Below, one piece after another: positions 8,063 to 17,304 of a stretch of 64,000 nt of DNA. Origin of the DNA: CAZFLD01 sp964519835 (GTDB taxonomy: Bacteria > Spirochaetota > Spirochaetia > DSM-27196 > CAZFLD01). The translations under genes and the position numbers were made by a program. Below the pieces are notes generated by a model. The model saw only the letters and a program-made list of their open reading frames with translations. It had not been told where the DNA came from and did not search any database. Each line of letters opens with the position of its first letter. Positions within the stretch are counted from its first letter, which is position 1. The stretch is from the NCBI GenBank assembly GCA_964519835.1, contig CAZFLD010000009.1:1-64000 (forward strand), read 5' to 3'.

Positions 8063-11000
8063 CTAGGTGTTGCCCCGCTCGGCGAGATACTTGTACATCT
8101 CGTATTGGCTCTCCGCGTCCTTTTTGGCTTGCTCGAGGAACTTCTGAGCTTCCGCCGGCCGGCTTTGCCGTGTTGCGCGATAGCGAATCTCTTTGTAGAT
8201 GTAGTCATCGACCGCGGTCGTCGGCTCCCTGTAGTCGAGCTGCAACGGGTTTTTGCCCTCTTCGGAAAGGTCGGGATTGTACCGGTACAACGGCCAGACT
8301 CCGGAGGTCACGGCAGCCTTCTGCTGGTCCATGCCCTTGGCCATATCAATGCCGTGAGCAATACAATGTGAGTACGCGATGATAATTGACGGACCGTCGT
8401 ACGCCTCCGCCTCCCGAAAGGCCTTGATGGTCTGCATGCGATTGTAGCCCATAGCAATACGCGCCACGTATACGTAGCCGTAGCTCATGGCCATCATGCC
8501 GAGGTCCTTTTTCTTGATCGGTTTGCCTTTGGCCGCGAACTTGGCGATTGCACCGATGGGGGTAGCCTTGGACATCTGACCGCCGGTGTTCGAGTAGACC
8601 TCGGTGTCCAAAACCAGGACGTTGATGTTTTTGCCGGAGGCCAGCACGTGGTCCAAGCCACCGTATCCAATGTCATAGGCCCAGCCGTCGCCGCCTAGCA
8701 CCCAGACGGATTTCTTTACCAAATAGTCGGCGACGGACAAAAGCTCCTTTGCGGCTTTGCTCGAGCTCTTTTCTAGTTCCCGCTTCAGGTCGGCAACCCA
8801 AAGTCGCTGTTGCTCGATCTCCGCCTGACCGGTCTGTCCATTGCCGGCAATCTGCTTGACCAATTGCGGAGAAGCGGTGTTCGGCGCTGCATCCACGATG
8901 CCGTCGAGGAGCTCGAGGCCGTACTCGTACATTTTGTCCGCGGTAAGGCGGAACCCGAATCCGAACTCGCCCGCGTCCTCGAAGAGGCTATTGGACCAGG
9001 CCGGCCCTCGCCCATCTTTCCGGGTGGTGTACGGGGTGGTGGGCAGGTTGCCGCCGTAAATAGACGAACACCCGGTGGCGTTGGCGATAACGGCGCGGTC
9101 ACCAAAGAGCTGGGATAGGAGCTTGACGTACGGCGTCTCGCCGCAGCCGGCGCAGGCGCCGGAGAACTCAAAAAGCGGTTCGAGGAGCTGAGTGCCCTTG
9201 GTTGTTCCGCGTTTGATAAGTGACTCGTCCGTGTTTGGAATATCGAGAAAGAACTCCCAGTTCTCGGCCTCCGCGTCGCGGAGCGGCGGTTGCGGCTCCA
9301 TGTTGATGGCTTTGCGATCGGTCTTGACACCGTCGACCTTTTTGTGAGCCGGACAAATCTCGACGCACGCGGTGCAGCCGGTGCAGTCTTCCGGGGCAAC
9401 CTGAATCGTGAACTTCATGCCGGCCAGGTCTTTACCGTTCGCGTCGGTGGATTTGAAGGTTGCCGGTGCGTTTTCCAGGTACTCAGAATCGTAGGCTTTC
9501 ATCCGGATTGTGGCGTGAGGGCAGACCGCAGAGCAGTCGCCGCACTGGATGCAAACCTCCGGATCCCAGACAGGAATCATCTCAGCGATATTGCGCTTCT
9601 CGTACTTTGTCGTGCCGGTGGGATAGGTCCCATCGTTAGGAAGCATCGAAACCGCCACCTTGTGGCCGCGGCCTGCGATGATTTCGCCGGTGACCTCTTT
9701 CACAAACTTTGGTGCGCTATCCGGTACCGGTGGAACCATATGGAGACCGCCGGATACGGACGTGGGATAGTCGACCTGCTCGATCCTGGAAAGCGACAAG
9801 TCAATTGTCTGAATGTTTTTGTCGACGATCTCCTGACCCTTTTTGCTGTAGGTTTTAATAATCGCCTTTTTGATAAGGTCAATTGCCTTTTCCTCGGGCA
9901 ACACGCCGGAGATCTTGAAAAAGGCGGTCTGCATGATAACGTTGATGCGATTACCCATGCCGACTTCGTCCGCGATGGAAAGGGCGTCGATGACGTAGAA
10001 CTTCAGCTGTTTGTCGATGATCTGTTTCTGCACTTCCTCGGGCAAATGGGACCATATTTCGTCCTTGCCGTAGGAAGAAGCCAGGAGGAAGGTGCCGCCC
10101 TGTTCCGCTTTTTCAAGCATGTCGTACTTCTCGAGGAAGCTGAACTTGTGGCAGGCAACAAAGTTGGCTTTTTGAATGAGGTACGTGCTCTTTATTGGCC
10201 TGTCACCGAAGCGGAGGTGGCTGACCGTTGTGGCCCCGGCCTTCTTGGAGTCGTAGACGAAGTAGCCCTGCGCATAGTCGTCGGTTGCGTCGCCGATTAT
10301 CTTGATCGAGTTTTTGTTCGCACCGACCGTTCCGTCCGAACCGAGACCAAAAAAGACCGCCCGGTGAACCTCTTTCTCCGTTGTCTGGAAGTCCTCGTCC
10401 CACTCCAGGCCAGTGTTGGTAACGTCGTCGATAATGCCGACGGTAAAGTGATTTTTCGGGCTCTTCTCTTGGAGGTTGTCAAGCACGGACTTTGCCATGC
10501 CGGGGTTCATTCCATGGCCATGGAGCCCCAGGCCGTGCCTGCCGCCGACTACCATGGGATAGGATTTGAACTTTCCGTCGCCGGCTTCCATGACTTCCCC
10601 AATCGCCGTGCGAACGTCTTCGTAGAGCGGCTCGCCCAGCGCACCGGGCTCTTTGGTCATGTCCAAGGTAGCTATGGCCTTTACCGAATCAGGAAGGGCG
10701 GCAACCATGTCCGCGGCGCTGAAGGGCCTAAACAGGCGGACCTTGAGCAAGCCGACCTTTTCGCCTTGAGCGGCAAGAAACTCGACGGTCTCTTCCATTG
10801 TGTCCGCCGCGGAACCCATCATTATGACGACCCGCTCGGCGTCTTTGGCTCCAACGTAGTCGAAGAGGTCGTACTTCCGGCCGGTGAGTTTGCCAAACTC
10901 CTGCATCACCGTGCGAACGATGCCGGGGGTTGCGTCGTAGTATTTGTTTACGGACTCGCGGGCGGCAAAAAACACATCGGGGTTCTGACTCGTGCCCTTG

Positions 11001-11647
11001 ATTGTGGGGCGTTCCGGGTCCAAGCCTCGTAGGCGATGCTCATGAATAAACTTTGGATCGATAAGCTTTGACATGACCTCGTACGGGACCTCTTCGACCT
11101 TCTGAATCTCATGTGAGGTCCTAAAGCCGTCGAAGAAGTGCAGGAACGGCACCCGAGACTCAAGCGTAGCCGCCTGAGCAATCAGGGCCATATCCATTAC
11201 TTCCTGGACCGAGTTAGACGACAAGAGCGCCCAGCCCGTTGCTCGGGCGGCCATTACGTCGGAGTGATCCCCAAATATGCTCAAGGCCTGATTAGCGACT
11301 GCGCGCGCGGCAATGTGGAAAACCGCCGGGCTCAGCTCACCCGCAATCTTGAACATGTTCGGAATCATAAGAAGCAGGCCCTGGGAGGCCGTGAACGTAG
11401 TTGTGAGAGCGCCGGTAGACAACGCTCCGTGTACGGCTCCCGCCGCCCCCGCTTCGGACTGCATTTCGATAACGTGAGGAATGGTTCCCCAGATATTCTT
11501 TTGTCCGTTTGCAGAGAACTGGTCGGACAGCTCTCCCATCGGGGACGACGGCGTAATTGGGTAGATGGCGACTACTTCGTTCGTAGCGTGTGCTACGTAC
11601 GCCGCCGCGGTATTTCCGTCGATGGTTACCATCTTTTTGTTTGGCAT
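8063..11647 (-). CDS. nifJ: Pyruvate:ferredoxin (flavodoxin) oxidoreductase, single-chain
   Basis: This 1194-residue homodimer-type PFOR oxidises pyruvate with CoA to acetyl-CoA and CO2, reducing ferredoxin or flavodoxin. All parts are visible. The N-terminal pyrimidine-binding half begins with the substrate segment ITPSSPMGE. Two 4Fe-4S motifs follow: CIQCGDCSAVCPH near residue 695 and CTGCTACVEICPA near 750. The proximal-cluster motif CAGCGET is near 831, and the TPP-binding GDGWAYDIGYGGLDH near 985 is followed by NTGGQMSKATP. The start is supported by AGAGGAT seven bases upstream of the ATG. It is a single-gene unit ended by the bidirectional terminator at 7925-7960. It would supply the reduced ferredoxin used by the Rnf complex at 58-63 kb. 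Confidence 0.97.
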   Translation of the reverse strand: MPNKKMVTIDGNTAAAYVAHATNEVVAIYPITPSSPMGELSDQFSANGQKNIWGTIPHVIEMQSEAGAAGAVHGALSTGALTTTFTASQGLLLMIPNMFKIAGELSPAVFHIAARAVANQALSIFGDHSDVMAARATGWALLSSNSVQEVMDMALIAQAATLESRVPFLHFFDGFRTSHEIQKVEEVPYEVMSKLIDPKFIHEHRLRGLDPERPTIKGTSQNPDVFFAARESVNKYYDATPGIVRTVMQEFGKLTGRKYDLFDYVGAKDAERVVIMMGSAADTMEETVEFLAAQGEKVGLLKVRLFRPFSAADMVAALPDSVKAIATLDMTKEPGALGEPLYEDVRTAIGEVMEAGDGKFKSYPMVVGGRHGLGLHGHGMNPGMAKSVLDNLQEKSPKNHFTVGIIDDVTNTGLEWDEDFQTTEKEVHRAVFFGLGSDGTVGANKNSIKIIGDATDDYAQGYFVYDSKKAGATTVSHLRFGDRPIKSTYLIQKANFVACHKFSFLEKYDMLEKAEQGGTFLLASSYGKDEIWSHLPEEVQKQIIDKQLKFYVIDALSIADEVGMGNRINVIMQTAFFKISGVLPEEKAIDLIKKAIIKTYSKKGQEIVDKNIQTIDLSLSRIEQVDYPTSVSGGLHMVPPVPDSAPKFVKEVTGEIIAGRGHKVAVSMLPNDGTYPTGTTKYEKRNIAEMIPVWDPEVCIQCGDCSAVCPHATIRMKAYDSEYLENAPATFKSTDANGKDLAGMKFTIQVAPEDCTGCTACVEICPAHKKVDGVKTDRKAINMEPQPPLRDAEAENWEFFLDIPNTDESLIKRGTTKGTQLLEPLFEFSGACAGCGETPYVKLLSQLFGDRAVIANATGCSSIYGGNLPTTPYTTRKDGRGPAWSNSLFEDAGEFGFGFRLTADKMYEYGLELLDGIVDAAPNTASPQLVKQIAGNGQTGQAEIEQQRLWVADLKRELEKSSSKAAKELLSVADYLVKKSVWVLGGDGWAYDIGYGGLDHVLASGKNINVLVLDTEVYSNTGGQMSKATPIGAIAKFAAKGKPIKKKDLGMMAMSYGYVYVARIAMGYNRMQTIKAFREAEAYDGPSIIIAYSHCIAHGIDMAKGMDQQKAAVTSGVWPLYRYNPDLSEEGKNPLQLDYREPTTAVDDYIYKEIRYRATRQSRPAEAQKFLEQAKKDAESQYEMYKYLAERGNT

Positions 11648-11718
11648 AGGTATCCTCTTTTCGACTTTGCGAATGCAAACGAGACCACAGGCGTTAGATA
11701 GGGCTCATCGAGATGAGA

Positions 11719-11734
11719 CGTCACGCGTGAGTGA
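11719..11734. repeat. Inverted repeat upstream of nifJ
   Basis: GTCAC-GCGTGA-GTGAC lies in the 227-base gap between the nifJ start and the end of the glycosyltransferase gene. It could be an operator or a hairpin of the leader. There is no T-run, so it is not an obvious terminator. Nothing else stands out in this gap. Confidence 0.3.
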
Positions 11735-11874
11735 CACGGCGCATCCGCTTAGGTTGTGGTGGATTTCAGACGTCTACAACTATAAAGGTAATGCCGGCGT
11801 TACGCAAGCACGATCCAAGGCGAGCGCTTGCGCCCAACGGCTCCGGACTGCCGCGGAGACCGTGACGCATCCGG

Positions 11875-13464
11875 CTAATGCGTTCCTCGCTCGGCAGGAG
11901 CATACAAGAGCCGGCTGTGCTCGATCGTGGCAAAAGCCTCCACGAGGTGTTCTTGGATCGGTTTTCCGCCGGGGTCCGGGTCGGCAGCAGTGGCCCCGAG
12001 GCGGTCGGGAGCGGCACCCGCGGCGCCGAATGCCTCTACCGCCTTGATGGCTGCGCCAAAGCGATCGGCAAACGCCCGGGCGCCGAATCGTTCCTCGATG
12101 CGTGACAGAAGGGGCGTCGGTCGGACATCAAACAGAGCTTGCAGCCGCGCGACAAGATCGGCATTAATCGCCTGCAAGTGGCGACGAAAACCCTCATCGG
12201 TAAGGTCCTTAAGGACGGCAAGCTGCAAGTTCCCGGAGAGGTATGAAAAGTCGATAAGATGTCCGGAAAGAAGCTCTTGTATCCCGGGGGCGTTTATCTC
12301 CCTGTACCGCATCTGTAGGTAGGGCCTGAAGTTTGAGAGATTCGGCGTTTCGAATGGTACTTGGATACGATCGTAGAACTGCGCCGGAAAGCCCTCGAAT
12401 ACGGGAACAATTCCGTCGAGCACGTCGAGGTAACGGGCAAAAAGCGGTTTTCCCCACGTCGCCGCCGATACGTACTGAAAGCCGAATCCCTCCTGCACTG
12501 ACGAGGAGACGACAACATCACAGGCGGCAACAAGGTCGTGAAACGAGAAACCGTGCTCCCCAATAGACGTGCCGGCGGCCCACACGCCTGCGATAGTCCC
12601 GTCGGCGAATGCAGACCCCACCATGTCCGAGTACGGTTTCTCGGCCTCAGAGGTGCCCGGCAGCGTAACAACAAGATTTGCATTCACGAGGGCTGCGAGA
12701 AGAGCAGCCTCGAGCACGTTTTTGCGCCGGATGCATCGGACGGGATACACAAGCCACGGATCATCGGGGTAGCAGCGCGCGTCGGAGGGAAGTGCGGCAG
12801 CCAGGGAATTGCGAACATCGTATGCGTCCACGGAGGGCTCGAGCGGTTTGCTGCGAACGGGATTGTCTAGACGAATCACGCTTCTGTCGGGGATGCCGGC
12901 CTCGACGAGCAATTTACGGTCGCGTTCGTTGATCACCACATAGGCGATGTTCGGCTGCCGGGGGTAGGGGTCTTTGTCCACCATGCTGTTTAGGGAAGCA
13001 AGATTCTGTGGACGAGCGCATTCAGGAAAGTCGTGGATCTGGAGAAACGCGCGCTGTGTTGAGTTCTGTTCCAAGACGTCCAAAAGGGCTGCGGTAAACG
13101 CCGGGTTTTTGCCCAAGTGGTAGTTGTGAATCCACCAGATGGCGCCGTCGTCGCGAAACCTCGTGACCAAGCGGTCCGCAATTGCCGCCTTGTCGTGGCT
13201 CGTTTGCACATGCTCTGCATAGCCAAAAAGCGGGTCGACGACCACATCGAGGTCGACCCCCGCAGCGTCGAGACGTGCCCGCACCTCATCCACGTTGTCG
13301 TGGCTACCACAGACAATCGTCGCTTTCGGCCGGCCGCCGGCGGCGATCTGCTCCCACTCAGCTGCGAGGGCCGCAAGTCCGTCCACGATCACCGTGGTCA
13401 CTCCTCCGGGACGGAGATGATAATGGAAGACAACCAGGCGTTTTATCTGCGCGGTAATCGGCAT
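11875..13464 (-). CDS. GT-B fold glycosyltransferase (GT4-like)
   Basis: The product has 529 residues and no signal peptide. The N-terminal domain has a glycine-rich loop near residues 18-22 (LRPGGVTTVIVDGL) typical of GT-B nucleotide-sugar transferases, followed by WWIHNYHLGKNPAF and FLQIHDFPE. The C-terminal domain starts near 240 with VYPVRCIRRKNVLEA, the donor-binding Arg/Lys region. It continues with VQEGFGFQYVSAATWGKP, where the usual EX7E motif has only its first Glu. The last ~60 residues are Ala/Gly/Pro-rich. The acceptor cannot be told from the sequence; retaining transfer to a small polyol, glycerate or lipid is possible. The gene is divergent from coaBC across 120 bp. Confidence 0.75.
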   Translation of the reverse strand: MPITAQIKRLVVFHYHLRPGGVTTVIVDGLAALAAEWEQIAAGGRPKATIVCGSHDNVDEVRARLDAAGVDLDVVVDPLFGYAEHVQTSHDKAAIADRLVTRFRDDGAIWWIHNYHLGKNPAFTAALLDVLEQNSTQRAFLQIHDFPECARPQNLASLNSMVDKDPYPRQPNIAYVVINERDRKLLVEAGIPDRSVIRLDNPVRSKPLEPSVDAYDVRNSLAAALPSDARCYPDDPWLVYPVRCIRRKNVLEAALLAALVNANLVVTLPGTSEAEKPYSDMVGSAFADGTIAGVWAAGTSIGEHGFSFHDLVAACDVVVSSSVQEGFGFQYVSAATWGKPLFARYLDVLDGIVPVFEGFPAQFYDRIQVPFETPNLSNFRPYLQMRYREINAPGIQELLSGHLIDFSYLSGNLQLAVLKDLTDEGFRRHLQAINADLVARLQALFDVRPTPLLSRIEERFGARAFADRFGAAIKAVEAFGAAGAAPDRLGATAADPDPGGKPIQEHLVEAFATIEHSRLLYAPAERGTH

Positions 13465-13584
13465 ATGGCTGTGGATTATGGGTAGGCAGAGTTTCCCAGG
13501 TCAAGGTGGCGCATGGCACAAGCGTCACCGTATGCCCCCTGAGTGGGTCTTGACGGGGAGCGACTCAGGCTCGATTATCCTGTT

Positions 13585-14883
13585 ATGCCGAGTCATCCAT
13601 CGCAAGATATCCGGTCCACATTCGGAAGCGCGCTTGCCCAACGCAAGATAGCCTTGGCGATGACCGGTAGCGTAGCCATCATTCGTGCAATCGATCTTGC
13701 CCGCCTTTTTATGCGCCATGGCGCGGAGGTCTACCCGGTAATGTCGCGCGCCGCGTGCAAGTTGGTGCATCCCAACCTCGTGAGCTGGGCGACGGGCAAG
13801 AAGGTTGTTACGCGCTTGACGGGCGACATAGAGCACGTTGCGCTTGCCGGCAACGTCGCGGAACCCGTGGACGCCGTCGTCGTGGCGCCGGCAACGGCCA
13901 ACACCATCGGCAAGATCGCATCGGGCATCGACGACACTCCGGTAACCACTCTGGTGACCACCGCCTTTGGTGAGGGCATTCCGATTGTGCTGGTGCCGGC
14001 GATGCACGAACCGATGTACCGCCATCCGATAGTTGTCGAAAACATCGAGAAGCTTCGCCGATTGGGCGTACGGATAGTAATGCCCGAGGTGGTGGAGGGC
14101 AAGGCCAAGCTTGCGTTGATTGAAACTGTGCTTGCCGCGACGCTCGAAGCCGTCGGCGACGGCCCGCGTGCGGTAGCGGGTTCGGAGGCCGAGGACAAGC
14201 GGTTGCCACTTGCCTCCTACCGGGTCGTGGTCACCGCGGGCCGAACCGTGGAATACATTGACCCAATTCGCGTACTAACCAATAACAGCACGGGAAAGAT
14301 GGGCGCTGCGGTTGCCGCCGCCGCCCGCGATGCCGGGGCCGAGGTTGTCTTGGTGTTTGGGAAGGGTACGGTAGATCCACCACCCGGCGTTGCTACCGTT
14401 CGGGTAGATACCGCGCAGGAGATGCTCAACGCCACGATAGATGCCTTGCCGAACGGTGGCGAAAAAACCATAGTTGTGGCGGCGGCGGCGGTCGGCGACT
14501 GGATGCCGAAAGAGAGATCGCCAACAAAGATCACAACTCACGGTGCCGACACGCTGCATTTGGAGCTGGTGCCCACCCCCAAGATCATAGATCGTATAAA
14601 AGACCATGCGCCGAGTGCGTTTTTGGTGGCCTTCCGAGCGCAGCATGGCTTGAGCACGGAGGAGCTGCTTGCCGATGCGGCAAGGCGCATGGAGAAAGCC
14701 GGTGCCGACATGATTGCCGCCAACGACGTTTCGCAAGCGGGCGTAGGGTTCGAGACGGACACAAACGAGCTGCACGTCCTTTACCGCTCCGGCCGGACGC
14801 GAAAAATCTCACTTGAAGACAAGAGCCGTGTCGCCCGCGAGCTGGTCACGATGATCGCACAAGTGGTAGGCCGCGGTGACTGA
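13585..14883 (+). CDS. coaBC: Bifunctional CoaBC, archaeal-like: PPC decarboxylase / phosphopantothenoylcysteine synthetase
   Basis: CoaBC makes 4'-phosphopantothenoylcysteine and decarboxylates it to phosphopantetheine in CoA synthesis. The N-terminal flavoprotein half (1-~190) has the FMN loop (AMTGSVAIIRAIDLAR), the active-site His in HVALAGN and VAPATANTIGKIASG. The C-terminal CoaB half (~205-432) has VTAGRTVEYIDPIR, NNSTGKMG and AAAVGDWMP. The substrate-clamp motif is PAMHEPMYRHPIVVENI rather than the bacterial PAMN form. I associate the His version with archaeal CoaBC, so transfer or an old alternative lineage is possible. The ATG at 13585 is chosen; an in-frame GTG at 13543 would add 14 residues, and neither has a clear Shine-Dalgarno. 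The next gene overlaps its end by eight bases. Confidence 0.9.
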   Translation: MPSHPSQDIRSTFGSALAQRKIALAMTGSVAIIRAIDLARLFMRHGAEVYPVMSRAACKLVHPNLVSWATGKKVVTRLTGDIEHVALAGNVAEPVDAVVVAPATANTIGKIASGIDDTPVTTLVTTAFGEGIPIVLVPAMHEPMYRHPIVVENIEKLRRLGVRIVMPEVVEGKAKLALIETVLAATLEAVGDGPRAVAGSEAEDKRLPLASYRVVVTAGRTVEYIDPIRVLTNNSTGKMGAAVAAAARDAGAEVVLVFGKGTVDPPPGVATVRVDTAQEMLNATIDALPNGGEKTIVVAAAAVGDWMPKERSPTKITTHGADTLHLELVPTPKIIDRIKDHAPSAFLVAFRAQHGLSTEELLADAARRMEKAGADMIAANDVSQAGVGFETDTNELHVLYRSGRTRKISLEDKSRVARELVTMIAQVVGRGD

Positions 14884-15397
14884 AGCCGTACTTGTCGCTC
14901 TATTGCTCTCCGACCGAGTTGTAGTCGAGGAAAAGACCCGCAAGAAAAGCATCATCGGTACGTTCAGCCGCATGAACGCACGGCGGTTCCCCGCCGTATT
15001 TCCGCCCTGGTACATCTACGCGGCAGTCACAAATGTCTACGGCGATAATCCATTTACCCTCAAGCTTATCCGCTCCTCGGACGACAAGGTCATTTTGCCT
15101 ATTGCCGGAACCATCAAGGCCCAGGACCGCCGCACGGTAGTTGAAATGGTTTTTGCCGTCGGCAACGCCGTCTTTCCGGGGCCCGGAACCTATACCCTCG
15201 TCTTTTCGGTGGGCGATATGCCGATCGGTTCTCGATTGCTCGACATCGTTGACCGGTCCGCTTCCGGGCCACCCGGGCCGAGGCGCTACGGCTCGGTCGG
15301 TCTTTCGGGGAGCACCGAGGGCTCGTCGGGAGATAAGCCGCCGACGGACGAAGAACCACCGAACCACTCGGGTACGGAGCCCGATGTGGACAGTTGA
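14876..15397 (+). CDS. Small conserved protein, DUF6941-like
   Basis: The product has 173 residues. The GTG start at 14876 overlaps the end of coaBC by eight bases, which implies translational coupling. The N-terminus (LLLSDRVVVEEKTRKKSIIG followed by FSRMNARRFP) resembles small beta-rich proteins of the DUF6941 type. Those start with a strand-turn containing a conserved Asp and a Lys-x-Ser-Ile-x-Gly segment. The middle is all-beta by pattern (FTLKLIRSSDDKVILPIAG, YTLVFSVGDMPIG). The last ~50 residues are a disordered Gly/Pro/Ser/acidic tail. There is no signal peptide. The function is unknown, and the tie to coaBC may be only organisational. Confidence 0.68.
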   Translation: MTEAVLVALLLSDRVVVEEKTRKKSIIGTFSRMNARRFPAVFPPWYIYAAVTNVYGDNPFTLKLIRSSDDKVILPIAGTIKAQDRRTVVEMVFAVGNAVFPGPGTYTLVFSVGDMPIGSRLLDIVDRSASGPPGPRRYGSVGLSGSTEGSSGDKPPTDEEPPNHSGTEPDVDS

Positions 15398-15457
15398 CCA
15401 AGGGCGGCTGTTGAAGAGAGCATGGTGGGGTAGCGACAGCATGATGGGAGCCCATAA

Positions 15458-17278
15458 ATGCCAAACAAAAAACTGAGTATCGCTTTCGGACTGCTCATCG
15501 CTCTGTCCGCCGGCGGGTTTGCCCAGTCGATGTCCAGCTTTTTTCAAGATGCCGACGGGTATCACGGGTTTGGGAGCGCGCAGGCAACCTCGTCCGAGGG
15601 GGCCCTACGCCTTGCGCGGGCGGCGGCAATAGGCCAAGTCTTCGATTCCATCGAAAAGGATCAGCTGTTCCGGGATCTGTTTATTGCCGATTGGCCGGAA
15701 CAAATCGAGCAAGAGATTCTTTCGCGCTCGGAAACAGGCGATGGAACGTTTACCGCTGAAGTAACGGTGTTGATTCCGGTGGAGCCGGTAAATCTCACCG
15801 AACGCTCCTACGAGGCGCAGGTTACTCAGCTTCTCGACTCGGCATTTTCGCTGTTAAACGGCGCCCAGCAGAAGATAAGCGACGCTACGGCGGCAGAAAA
15901 CAACCTAAACAATGCCGAAGCCCTTGCCCTTTTTAACGGCGCCCGGCGGGACCTTCGATCCGCCGAAGTGGTCTTGGAGCCGATCGGCAACACTTCTGTC
16001 TTGTCCGGCGCGGGAATGACCGCCTCCACAATTCGTCAGTTGCACGCCGCGGCCGTTGAGCAGGTCGACGAGGGGATATCCCGGCTGAACACGATCCGCG
16101 AATCACAAATCCAGGATTCCGGACTCAAGCGAACAAGCGAGTCAATCCAAATCCTCGCCGATGAGGTTACGGATATTCTTGCCTTCACGGATGAACTTCA
16201 ACCCCTCTCGCCTTTTTACGATCTTCCGACAGACCAGCTCGAGAGCTACTTGAGCGAAGTCAGGTCGCGAATCGACCGACTCGACGTTCTGGGAGAGCGA
16301 CTCGAATCAATCCGTGCAAGCCTGGGTAACGACGCGGCCCTCCTTTTGCAGGATGTCTCAATAGCCATGGATGATGCCGAGTACTCGCGCCGGACGTTGA
16401 ATCGATTCGCGGACGAGCTTCGCCTCGAGATATCAAATCCCCGTCTGCAGCGGCAAGAGGCCGCCAGAGCCTGGGCGGAGTTCGGCCGGTCACTGTTGGA
16501 CGGCATCGGCTGGTTCTTCCTTCACGATCCGCTTGGGGTCGTGTCGCTGCGGTATAATCTGCCGTTTGTGCTCAATCCCGGCCAGGGAGCGTCAATCCGC
16601 AACGGCTTCGAAGGGCATTTGAGGGTCGAGGGAGCTCTCAATCGGCAAGGTCTTGGCATCTGGCTACGTACAAACGCGCGTTTTGCAGGGGATACCGTCA
16701 ACGACGGCGCGCAAGACGTTGGGTTCTCGAGTTTCTCACAGTCCGTGGATGCGGGGCTTATCGGTGACGTGCTGCTCGGGGTTGGCTTTGAATGGGACTG
16801 GGTGCGCGAGGTCCGGGTTGGCGACAGCAGCCTCCCCGGTCGGCCGCTTAACCGCATCATGGTCCACCTCGGCGCCGTCCCGGACGAGGCCCTCAGACCC
16901 GATTTCTTGGCCACTCTGAGCTACCAGCTGCCGTTTGGTACCCCGCCCTTTGGGGCGCTCTACTATATCAATGCCGGCCTGGATGCTCGGCTGATGATCG
17001 CGGATATCCTCACGCTCGATGCGGGTTTTCGAAGTCGCTGGTTCCAGTCCGATGCATGGGTTATTGGCGATCCGGTGCCGGAAGGCGCCGACATCTACGA
17101 CTATCTGGCCTACGAAATTGGTTGGGGCTTCTCGGCCGGACTGAGCCTGCCGCCGCCTTTAACCTTCGGAGTAGGTATTCGTGGTGATTATTATGGCCGT
17201 TTTGACGATCAGGGCCTTGTTGGTCAGCTGGTTACCGATCACTTCGGCTTCCACTTCTACGTAGGCTACACGTTTTAG
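15458..17278 (+). CDS. Outer-membrane beta-barrel protein with LPP20-like N-terminal domain
   Basis: The product has 606 residues. It starts with a Sec signal peptide (MPNKKLSIAFGLLIALSAGG, likely cleaved after FAQ). Residues ~30-110 (GYHGFGSAQATSSEGALRLA, then a strand pair TFTAEVTVLIPVEP) resemble LPP20/FlgT-N-type domains of envelope proteins. Residues ~115-330 are long helices, probably a periplasmic coiled coil. From ~355 on, alternating hydrophobic/aromatic strands end in FHFYVGYTF. The terminal Phe is the classic signal for BAM insertion, so the last 250 residues should form a barrel. The combination of domain, coiled coil and barrel suggests a spanning envelope factor. The ligand is unknown. 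Confidence 0.7.
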   Translation: MPNKKLSIAFGLLIALSAGGFAQSMSSFFQDADGYHGFGSAQATSSEGALRLARAAAIGQVFDSIEKDQLFRDLFIADWPEQIEQEILSRSETGDGTFTAEVTVLIPVEPVNLTERSYEAQVTQLLDSAFSLLNGAQQKISDATAAENNLNNAEALALFNGARRDLRSAEVVLEPIGNTSVLSGAGMTASTIRQLHAAAVEQVDEGISRLNTIRESQIQDSGLKRTSESIQILADEVTDILAFTDELQPLSPFYDLPTDQLESYLSEVRSRIDRLDVLGERLESIRASLGNDAALLLQDVSIAMDDAEYSRRTLNRFADELRLEISNPRLQRQEAARAWAEFGRSLLDGIGWFFLHDPLGVVSLRYNLPFVLNPGQGASIRNGFEGHLRVEGALNRQGLGIWLRTNARFAGDTVNDGAQDVGFSSFSQSVDAGLIGDVLLGVGFEWDWVREVRVGDSSLPGRPLNRIMVHLGAVPDEALRPDFLATLSYQLPFGTPPFGALYYINAGLDARLMIADILTLDAGFRSRWFQSDAWVIGDPVPEGADIYDYLAYEIGWGFSAGLSLPPPLTFGVGIRGDYYGRFDDQGLVGQLVTDHFGFHFYVGYTF

Positions 17279-17304
17279 GAGGGCCTCTGGACCCCGGCCA
17301 TCGG

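Noticed and set aside
9290..11032. A 580-codon open frame opposite nifJ
   Set aside because: It is wholly antisense to a certain PFOR gene, has no family signal, and is explained by the codon use of the opposite strand.
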